The translations under genes were made by a program, and so were the position numbers. From NCBI GenBank assembly GCA_002369075.1, contig DFEG01000007.1, forward strand, positions 1-64,000: 64,000 nt of DNA, written 5' to 3'. The notes beneath the pieces are model-generated. The model saw only the letters and a program-made list of their open reading frames with translations. It was not told the origin of the DNA and did no database searches. Of this stretch, positions 58,286 to 64,000 are shown piece after piece (within the stretch, counting starts at the first letter, position 1; each line of letters begins with the position of its first letter). Source of the stretch: Bacteroidales bacterium UBA3808. GTDB lineage: Bacteria; Bacteroidota; Bacteroidia; Bacteroidales; Paludibacteraceae.

Positions 58286-58651
58286 ATCATATTCACGCCC
58301 ACAGGCTAACCATAAGTACGCCCGCATGGTCTTTTTGCCTCCGGGGAGGTCCTTCTGGGCGACGAACGCTGCCTGGTCCGCGGAGATCTTGTTCAGGTCC
58401 TTGGCGCGTGCCTTCACCAGCGCTGCCACCTCGGTGAAGCGGGTGCGGGCGGACAACTCCTTGGAGGAGATGTTGGTACGCGGCTTGGGTGCCTCGCGGA
58501 GGTAGATGCGGTTGCAGGAATTGCTCTCGGTCGGCGCCACGCGGTGGGTAGCCAGAAGCATCTTCTCGCAGCTGTGCTGGCCGTTCTTACTCGGTTTCGA
58601 TAATGCGCCGGACACATGGTCTATTCCGGCTGAATAAACTACTTTTGCCAT
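58268..58651 (-). CDS. Small orphan protein, element-type
   Basis: 127 aa, no signal or membrane helix. N-terminus MAKVVYSAGIDHVSGALS is like that of the protein at 3945. A middle part NRIYLREAPKPRTNISSKEL and an Ala/Lys-rich helical end follow. Of uncertain function; I know similar short proteins near Bacteroidales mobile elements only as hypotheticals. The C-terminal codons fall in the long-range inverted repeat. It lies 24 bases after the next gene upstream, so the two are probably co-transcribed. Confidence 0.5.
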   Translation of the reverse strand: MAKVVYSAGIDHVSGALSKPSKNGQHSCEKMLLATHRVAPTESNSCNRIYLREAPKPRTNISSKELSARTRFTEVAALVKARAKDLNKISADQAAFVAQKDLPGGKKTMRAYLWLACGREYDSAHQG

Positions 58652-58675
58652 TTTAGTTAAGGTTTTAAAGGGTTG

Positions 58676-58990
58676 TTAACTTAATTTCGCATACTCCTGC
58701 GCGAAGATATATCCGCGTAAGGTAATGTATGTGTTTTGTTTCTTAAAAGCTGTCTCGTATGCAGCTTTCTCTTCTGCTGTTAGTGCCGCGATTGCCGTTT
58801 GCACCTGTTTGAACTTGTTACGTTGGGCTATCTGTAATGCGCTTGGCTCTCCCTTGTAAGGGTTACAGATCTTGCCCGTGTAAAGTGTGCCTTTACGGTT
58901 AGCGAAATACATGTCGGAGTGCCCACACACCTTTCCACTTAGCGACACTAATAGTTCCATCGGAACGTACTTTGCCATTGTTTTTGACAA
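58676..58990 (-). CDS. Small orphan protein, element-type
   Basis: 104 aa. MSKTMAKYVPMELLVSLSGK, then VCGHSDMYFANRKGTLYTGK, then a helical end (ALTAEEKAAYETAFKKQ; LRGYIFAQEYAKLS). The real start may be MAKYVP at 58978. The pattern of a short N-terminal strand with LSGKVC, a charged core and a helical tail recalls the neighbouring gene, so the pair may be a diverged duplication. Function unknown. Confidence 0.5.
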   Translation of the reverse strand: MSKTMAKYVPMELLVSLSGKVCGHSDMYFANRKGTLYTGKICNPYKGEPSALQIAQRNKFKQVQTAIAALTAEEKAAYETAFKKQNTYITLRGYIFAQEYAKLS

Positions 58991-59098
58991 ACTTTTTTAC
59001 CCGCTTTGTCATCTCGGGGACTAATAGGTTTAGATTGTTAAATTTGCATCTTCGATAATTCATATCTTCCTTTACGCGCGTATAATATCTATTGTATC

Positions 59099-59890
59099 TT
59101 ATAATTCTATCTCTGCTATCTTTGCTTTTCTTGCTTGTTCTTCAACTTCTCTTTTTTGTCTCTCTTTTTGGTTCACTTTCCAAAAACCCATAGTGGCTTT
59201 ACGCCATATCCACGCCTTTATTTCGTCCGGCTCGTCCAGATTTTGAATCCATTGCATGGTATGCTTGCTATACGATGACCTTTTTTTGCCTATTGTGGAT
59301 ATTGCTTCTTTATACTCTTCAAGAACCATAGCCTCATGACGCTCACGTTTTTCTTTTACTTGTTCGTTATACGGAAAACAATGTTCATCCAATAGATTCT
59401 TTTCTCGGTTGTAAACCCAACCCGTTTCTAATTCTGCCAAGTATTTCTTCACCGTCTTGCTGCTTATTCCGATGGCTTTTCCGATTGCCGATGCGCTTTT
59501 CGGTATGTATTGTAGCAGGCTCATCAGTATCGCCAAGCCTTTAGCCTCAGCACTTAAATTGCCGTTTATAAAATCAAAAGCGACAGGTTTGTACATCCCC
59601 TTAAACGGCATGATTTCATATGTGTTGGTCTTGTATCTGGATTTGGTTGTTTCTACAGGTACAATCTTTATTAGACCTGCTTTGACTAATTTCTTCGTTA
59701 TATCTGACAGCGCATCTTCTGATAACTCCTGCTTGCGGCTGTATGGGTTCGTCACCCAGCATTTCCGATTATACACTACGTCCTTTTCAGCAAACATCAG
59801 CATCTTGGCGTAAATGTACACGGCTCGTAAACTCAATTTCTTTTCCAATACCACTTCCGGCATCTCCACAAAACTCTTTTTTACTTCCAT
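59099..59890 (-). CDS. Winged-helix replication-initiator-like protein
   Basis: 263 aa. The N-terminal half has a winged-helix look (LSLRAVYIYAKMLMFAEKDV, ELSEDALSDITKKLVKAGLI, SRYKTNTYEIMPF). A second HTH, SASAIGKAIGISSKTVKKYL, lies at about 130-150. The C-terminal third is Lys/Glu-rich and helical. It resembles RepA/DnaD-type or phage HTH proteins of Bacteroidales mobile elements. Role in replication or regulation of an element is inferred from fold and neighbours. Confidence 0.6.
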   Translation of the reverse strand: MEVKKSFVEMPEVVLEKKLSLRAVYIYAKMLMFAEKDVVYNRKCWVTNPYSRKQELSEDALSDITKKLVKAGLIKIVPVETTKSRYKTNTYEIMPFKGMYKPVAFDFINGNLSAEAKGLAILMSLLQYIPKSASAIGKAIGISSKTVKKYLAELETGWVYNREKNLLDEHCFPYNEQVKEKRERHEAMVLEEYKEAISTIGKKRSSYSKHTMQWIQNLDEPDEIKAWIWRKATMGFWKVNQKERQKREVEEQARKAKIAEIEL

Positions 59891-60008
59891 AAAATCAATA
59901 ATTTATAAATTCTCATTACGCATCTTCCATTTCCCGTTTCATCTTGGCTTCTTTGCTTTATCTTCCTTTATAAATTATCTTCGTAATCTGGCTCCCTTTT
60001 TATCTACT

Positions 60009-60036
60009 GCCTCGACTGTTAAAAACAGTCCGAGGC
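60009..60036. other. Strong hairpin in the 59.9-60.4 kb gap
   Basis: GCCTCGACTGTT pairs with AACAGTCCGAGGC (one bulged C) around AAA. T-rich flank on the + side. The rest of 59891-60300 is AT-rich with no gene; a TATATAAC/GTTATATA hairpin lies near 60230-60250. Confidence 0.65.
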
Positions 60037-60183
60037 TTTATTAGTTTAGTATTCTAATTTAGTATTAGCAAGGCATTTTTTCGTTATTTCCGCATGGCAC
60101 ATTTCCAATATGCGCCTTGCTGTATGTCTGTTCCCCCGCATTGTATGCGGATTCCTTTGCGCCCGTATCTCTGAAATTTTATG

Positions 60184-60215
60184 CAAAGTTACTACTTTTT
60201 CTTGAATTTAAAAAC
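60184..60215 (-). promoter_or_regulatory. Possible promoter for the winged-helix gene
   Basis: TAACTTTG at 60191-60184 on the minus strand is a good -7 box. The -33 region is poor (GGTTTT). The leader would be about 290 nt. Confidence 0.4.
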
Positions 60216-60300
60216 CTCAATACGAAATTTATATAACTTTGTTATATAACTACACTTTAAACCGTTTCCTGTTGTTTGAACGTACATAAAAATCAAGCAA

Positions 60301-60339
60301 ACACAAAAAAGCACGGTTACCTGTTTTAGATAACCGTGC
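60301..60339 (-). terminator. Terminator of the P-loop ATPase gene
   Basis: Minus strand GCACGGTTA (60339-60331) / TAACCGTGC (60319-60311), followed by TTTTTTGTGT (60310-60301). Confidence 0.88.
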
Positions 60340-60388
60340 CGCTAAAATATTTTTTTGTATTACATTTCCGTTGAAGGCGTTCTTTTTC

Positions 60389-61681
60389 CTATACTACTTT
60401 TTCGTATCGAAGTCCTTTTACGACCTCTTTAATACATCCTATCTGCTTCCAGTAGGATATATTTTGTTTAGGGTCTGCATTAGAGTTCCCCAACTTTGTT
60501 TGAAGCTGGCTTACATCTTCACGAGTAAACTGCTTTGGAAGCATCGGCAGCATATACGGAACTCTATGCCCGTTTATTCTCTGATGGTCAGAGGCTGCTT
60601 TATCCACGCGACTGCCAAATAATGACATGTGGTTGCAGAAAGTATATTCCGCTACCCACAGGCCAAAGTTTACAATCTCGTCCTCCGTGAGAGTGGAATT
60701 GTATTGCTCCAGCAAATAACAGAGCATGCCTGCCCTAAAGCCGTTTACAGCTGACCGTTTGCGGAACTCGTCCACAGCTTTCGAGGCTGTTGCTTTGGCT
60801 AAGTCTCCTTTTTGGTTGACCCAAGTTTGAATCGCTTCTAACAAAGGAGGAAACGCAAGCTGCCCCCCTTGCTCCATTAACCAGAGGACTGCGCTACCTA
60901 CTTCGTATTTCATATCCTCTGTTATAGGACGGAAGCGTCGCATCGGTTCACCGAAACGATCCGGTAGTTCTGTGACTATCCATCTATTGAGCATACCGCC
61001 TTCGATAGCATTACCATTAAAGAAACTTTTGCAAGCATCCGGCGTACCGGTAGCTAACATATTGAGCAGCAATTGAATCGTACCGCTCCATGTCCCTTGA
61101 CGCGAGATCATTTCTTGGCTATAGATACTATTGTCAAAAGCCAAGCAGAAAAACTGATTTAAGTTTGCCCATGATCCACGTTTGCTGTGCTGTACTAATA
61201 CTGCTAATTCTGGATAAAAAGTAAAAAGGTGCTTTCCACATGTAATCTGCATCTTTTGGCAGAGAGCCGATATAGAAGTGGTCTGAGGACCTAAACGGTC
61301 TTCTTCTTCAAGAAAAGGTATCGTGAGCAAATCAACATACCTCTTAACGAAGGATTTACCACTACTGGTCTCGCCCTGAATACAGGTCATAAAAGACAAG
61401 GAGTGTTCTTCTCCATCATAATAGTCAAAACGAATATTCGTTGCTAATGCGCCTAAAATAGGCAACAAGGCTACTACGAGTGGAGCCTTAAACTCCGACT
61501 CTTCTTCAAGATCCGTCAACGCTTGAATTAGCCACGGTAAACGCGGTAATGGTAACGCAGCCGGATTGAACATCTCTGCATAGGATGTTCCTTTAGTACT
61601 GCTCTCTGTTTCAAGAACAGGGGAGAGATCTTGTCTCTCAATCTTTGACGCCAAAGCGTCTTTTGAAAAATTTTTATTCAT
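60389..61681 (-). CDS. DUF3987-like P-loop ATPase of mobile elements
   Basis: 430 aa. FKAPLVVALLPILGALATNI then Walker A GETSSGKSFVKRY (about 104-116), a Walker-B-like LFTFYPELAVLV (about 155), and GTPDACKSFFNGNAIEGGML with RWIVTELPDR. This is the layout of DUF3987 helicase-like proteins found in Bacteroidales integrative elements, usually with a primase. No primase is present here, so the element seems reduced or split. C-terminal about 100 residues are a helix-rich extension with a winged-helix feel (QFTREDVSQLQTKLGNS). Confidence 0.72.
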   Translation of the reverse strand: MNKNFSKDALASKIERQDLSPVLETESSTKGTSYAEMFNPAALPLPRLPWLIQALTDLEEESEFKAPLVVALLPILGALATNIRFDYYDGEEHSLSFMTCIQGETSSGKSFVKRYVDLLTIPFLEEEDRLGPQTTSISALCQKMQITCGKHLFTFYPELAVLVQHSKRGSWANLNQFFCLAFDNSIYSQEMISRQGTWSGTIQLLLNMLATGTPDACKSFFNGNAIEGGMLNRWIVTELPDRFGEPMRRFRPITEDMKYEVGSAVLWLMEQGGQLAFPPLLEAIQTWVNQKGDLAKATASKAVDEFRKRSAVNGFRAGMLCYLLEQYNSTLTEDEIVNFGLWVAEYTFCNHMSLFGSRVDKAASDHQRINGHRVPYMLPMLPKQFTREDVSQLQTKLGNSNADPKQNISYWKQIGCIKEVVKGLRYEKVV

Positions 61682-62210
61682 TAATTTTTTAATTTGTTTA
61701 ATGACCCGGTTGGATGTAAGACGATACTGACTATCTGTGAAGCAATCTGCTCCCAGAAGAATAATAGCGGATCACTGGTAAATAAAATAATTTGCTTCCT
61801 CCACAATTTTTCTCGCCATAAGGTGGAGAGCTTATGGCTTTCGTAGTAATAGACTTTTTCAACATGTCAAAGATCGCCTTCTTTGGTCGTAAGTCGGACG
61901 GTCGGATTAATCAAATGACCATCACATCCTATAGCCGGAATAACAAAACTGCTTCTTCCGACTTTCCGACTTTCCGACGCTTCGGAAATGTTATACATAT
62001 ATTTATCCCTCAAATTCTATGCCAGACTATCACCCTGACAGAAACAATTCCAAAATAAGTGCACATTGGCAGTATTATCGTCTCTTTTGTCATATACAAC
62101 TAACCAACCTGCCAAACTCTACCGAACGGATACCGAAACGATATGCATACCATACAAACTTTGCAAAACTCGCTCAAAACACGCTAATTTAGCAAAAAAC
62201 CACAAATAAA
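61682..62210. other. AT-rich gap without a supported gene
   Basis: Open frames of up to about 75 codons exist, but none has a convincing protein pattern. CGACTTTCCGACTTTCCGAC (61959-61978) is a local tandem repeat. Sequence TAAGGTGGAGAGCTTATGG near 61819-61837 contains a short inverted repeat (CATAAG/CTTATG). Probably the upstream control region of the ATPase gene. Confidence 0.4.
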
Positions 62211-62243
62211 TTTGTGCATTCCAAAAATTTTCACTATCTTTGC
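62211..62243 (+). promoter_or_regulatory. Promoter of a candidate structured RNA
   Basis: TTTGTGCATTCC (62211-62222) and TATCTTTG (62235-62242), standard spacing. Start near 62248. Confidence 0.72.
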
Positions 62244-62247
62244 ACCC

Positions 62248-62556
62248 GCAAAGGTGCAAGCCGCCCATTCTTGTCCGATGAAGCATCGAATATATATGGG
62301 TGATCAACCCCCTTTGCATTACATAAAAGGCGTTTATTGACGCTTGTTTTGGCATCGTAGAATCTAGCAAATTTGAAGCCCTGAAACAAGATAGTGCAAT
62401 AAGCGTTCTCGTGGATATGTTATATATCAGTCTTCGCCCGTCACAGGGCGGGAGGGTTAGCATATCGGGCGTGGACGTTATTGTTTATTCTTGGCTAAAG
62501 GTTTTGCTAGAACCATACGATGGAGAATAAGCGTGGATAACATTCACGCTTTTATT
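62248..62556 (+). ncRNA. Candidate structured non-coding RNA
   Basis: About 300 nt between a good promoter and a hairpin terminator, without a supported ORF. It has many local stems: CGATG AAG CATCG (62276 region), AGGCGT/ACGCTT (62328-62345), CGCCC/GGGCG (62434-62451) and the terminal AAGCGTG/CACGCTT. Its core (TTTGAAGCCCTGAAACAAGA) and the spurious reverse-strand ORF (MQRGLITHIYSMLHRTRMGG) look familiar to me from over-annotated short ORFs in other Bacteroidales. That suggests a conserved abundant RNA, possibly 6S-like or the Bacteroidales-1 type. I cannot confirm a family. Confidence 0.45.
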
Positions 62557-62558
62557 TG
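62529..62558 (+). terminator. Terminator of the candidate RNA
   Basis: AAGCGTG (62529-62535) / CACGCTT (62545-62551), then TTATTTGT. Confidence 0.65.
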
Positions 62559-62625
62559 TATATATAGCTAACTACAATAATTTACCATTTAAAAGTTGCG
62601 CCCGACACGAATAAGGGAATTTACT

Positions 62626-63240
62626 ATGATTGACAAAATAAGACATTACCACAAAAAATGTGGCATACTGCTCTGCTCTATATGTATAGCCATGTATATA
62701 ATGATTGCTCTGTCAACAGCAGCGATTGTTCTTACATTATTTCAAAAATGCTGTTATTGCACTTTCACTCCCACATTAGATGGAATTACATATTTTTTAT
62801 ACCAGTTTAAGCCATTTTATCCTCTCTTTTCTGGCACTTTTCTGCTGATAACCATTTTTGTGGCATTAGTAACCTACGTCCATAGTAAGAAAGTAGATGC
62901 CATGAAAGCATTACAAGATTTGCGTAATATGTTAATGATCGGTGACAACATGGAAATACACGATTTATTAGAGTACGAAAAAGAGGATGAGAAAGAGAAA
63001 CATGATTTGTTCAAAGAGAAATTTGCAAAAAGACAAGGAACAATATATAATTATATTGGGATACTTGAATTGTCAAAGTTTTATCTCGATGAAGATATTA
63101 TCTCCGTTGAACAATTTAAAGACCAATTTGGCTATCGCATAGAAAATATATATGCAAATCCAATGATTTGTGAATGGATTAAGAAACATCCTGAATACTG
63201 GAGAACATTAGACGCATTAAAGAAGATAGCAACTAATTAA
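62626..63240 (+). CDS. Membrane protein of unknown function
   Basis: 204 aa from MIDKIRHYHKKCGILLCSIC (ATG 62626; a non-ATG start at 62596 was set aside). Two membrane helices, about 12-38 and 75-98, separated by a loop with CCYCTFTP. The cytoplasmic C-terminal part is charged and helical (YEKEDEKEKHDLFKEKFAKR). AT-rich codon use marks it as foreign to the backbone. Its general layout, two N-terminal helices with a soluble C-terminal domain, recalls small defence-associated or phage-response proteins, but nothing specific can be claimed. Confidence 0.6.
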   Translation: MIDKIRHYHKKCGILLCSICIAMYIMIALSTAAIVLTLFQKCCYCTFTPTLDGITYFLYQFKPFYPLFSGTFLLITIFVALVTYVHSKKVDAMKALQDLRNMLMIGDNMEIHDLLEYEKEDEKEKHDLFKEKFAKRQGTIYNYIGILELSKFYLDEDIISVEQFKDQFGYRIENIYANPMICEWIKKHPEYWRTLDALKKIATN

Positions 63241-63300
63241 CATATTATCAAAAAAACCAAGCCCTGAAGGTGTAAGATGGGGAAAAAATAAAATGTTATT

Positions 63301-63942
63301 ATGAAAAAGTTATTTACGTACGCTATTATCGCTTTTGCCGGTATAGCATTAATGTCTTGTAACAAACAAAACAACCCGGATGACCCAACATCAGACAATC
63401 CTTATCCGTATCTGAGAGTGGATGATCTAATGCCTCTAGAGATGATATCTATTTCAGAAGCTGAAACTAAGTTAGTGAAAATGGGATTTAATGGAGGTTG
63501 GCAAACGTATATGATGTATGGCGGGCAAGATCAAGGTTATTTATACACCTCTGCAGATAAAAAAGATACAATTTTACTAAGGCCAAATTCAGAGGGGTTA
63601 ATTAAAGCGGTAACCTATATTGGAAGTAAAGGTGTTATTCCTTCAGAAGCAAAGTCATGGTTAACTCATATTCCAGAAAAAATAAAACTATCTGAGTCCT
63701 TATCTGAAATTATGGGAGTTACAGAATATACTTTTGCATACGCAAATCATGCTGATGGACAAGAGACATATAAAACATATAGTGAATATATAGGCATGTT
63801 AAATAATATCTCATCAGGAATGTTTATAGCTGCTGTATGGGGTACAATTCCATATGCTCCAGGAGGCGTAGCAATGTATTACGATTATAGAAATAATATA
63901 GATCAAGCCACCTTGTGTTTGGGCTTCGATATGGAAAAGTAA
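63301..63942 (+). CDS. Lipoprotein of unknown function
   Basis: 213 aa. Signal and lipobox MKKLFTYAIIAFAGIALMSC with Cys20; then an Asn/Pro/Asp-rich spacer and a mixed alpha/beta domain (ISISEAETKLVKMGFNGGWQ; SEIMGVTEYTFAYANHADGQ). AT-rich like the previous gene and 60 bases behind it. No domain recognised. Exported to the outer membrane or periplasmic face. Confidence 0.65.
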   Translation: MKKLFTYAIIAFAGIALMSCNKQNNPDDPTSDNPYPYLRVDDLMPLEMISISEAETKLVKMGFNGGWQTYMMYGGQDQGYLYTSADKKDTILLRPNSEGLIKAVTYIGSKGVIPSEAKSWLTHIPEKIKLSESLSEIMGVTEYTFAYANHADGQETYKTYSEYIGMLNNISSGMFIAAVWGTIPYAPGGVAMYYDYRNNIDQATLCLGFDMEK

Positions 63943-64000
63943 AACTAGTAATACTCCGGGAACAAAGGTAAAATAATTTCCATTCGATTTAACCTTACCT

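Noticed and set aside
61731..61865. 44-codon minus-strand frame upstream of the P-loop ATPase gene
   Set aside because: No recognisable pattern or conserved feature; it probably lies in the control region.
62119..62463. Minus-strand 114-codon frame over the candidate RNA
   Set aside because: Atypical composition, lies on a region with a + strand promoter, terminator and stems; more likely the shadow of a structured RNA.

Overview
The window is a chromosomal segment of a Bacteroidota bacterium, almost certainly of the order Bacteroidales. Three things support this. Promoters have the Bacteroidetes -33 TTTG / -7 TAnnTTTG form. Starts lack Shine-Dalgarno sites and sit behind A-rich leaders. The gene families are typical of the order: DUF6089-uppS-bamA-ompH-ompH, a DUF4954 protein, paired ExbD proteins, CarboxypepD_reg-type TonB receptors and IgGFc-binding-like surface proteins. 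I cannot fix the genus.

Layout. 1-0.68 kb: aquaporin Z, cut by the window edge. 0.7-3.4 kb: a two-gene restriction-type module, an EcoRI-family adenine methyltransferase overlapping a DUF262-HNH nuclease, behind a long structured leader. 3.5-4.35 kb: a small orphan gene behind a repeat-rich leader. 4.4-17.6 kb: a housekeeping block (murI and dnaN divergent; DUF4954, rnz, radA, DUF6089, uppS, bamA, two ompH/skp genes, a transporter). 17.7-20.4 kb: a putative toxin-antitoxin pair and a secreted multidomain protein. 20.5-28.9 kb: murF, a membrane-anchored coiled-coil protein, tRNA-Ser(UGA), a THUMP RNA methylase, queA, tatD, tRNA-Ser(GGA) and an exbB-x-exbD-exbD energising complex. 28.9-30.7 kb, minus strand: infC-rpmI-rplT. 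30.8-46.2 kb: envelope genes (tandem-domain lipoprotein, PpiD-like chaperone, AmpG-like permease, pssA, secreted endonuclease I, two IgGFc-binding-like giants flanking an OmpA protein, PAP2 phosphatase). 46.3-55.7 kb: tRNA-Val, cstA, engB, a TonB receptor, mutS, mltG and a stress-protein-like gene. 56-58 kb: an acyl-CoA synthetase on the minus strand. 58.2-64 kb: an accessory region with mobile-element-like minus-strand genes (two small orphans, a winged-helix Rep-like protein, a DUF3987-like P-loop ATPase), a candidate structured RNA, and two AT-rich orphan genes.

The most striking signal is not a single gene. Many short low-complexity tandem repeats of several unrelated families are scattered between about 3.7 and 56 kb. 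They lie between genes, across stop/start junctions, and in frame inside otherwise conserved enzymes (MurI, RadA, MurF, QueA, TatD, a THUMP methylase, CstA, EngB, AmpG, two transporters, a TonB receptor). The commonest has a 15-nt unit, AAATGACCAAATGGT. In one frame it encodes the open peptide NDQMV; in the other two frames it supplies stop and start codons. The secreted genes at 18-20 kb and 35-45 kb and the accessory ends are almost free of it.

Other points of interest are an infC gene whose only sensible start is AUU, a tRNA-Ser ending one base before the start codon of the next gene (processing would leave a leaderless mRNA), a 22-bp copy of the tRNA-Val 3' end 138 bp downstream, and three tandem terminator-like hairpins behind one promoter. 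All calls come from reading the sequence; no database search was run.
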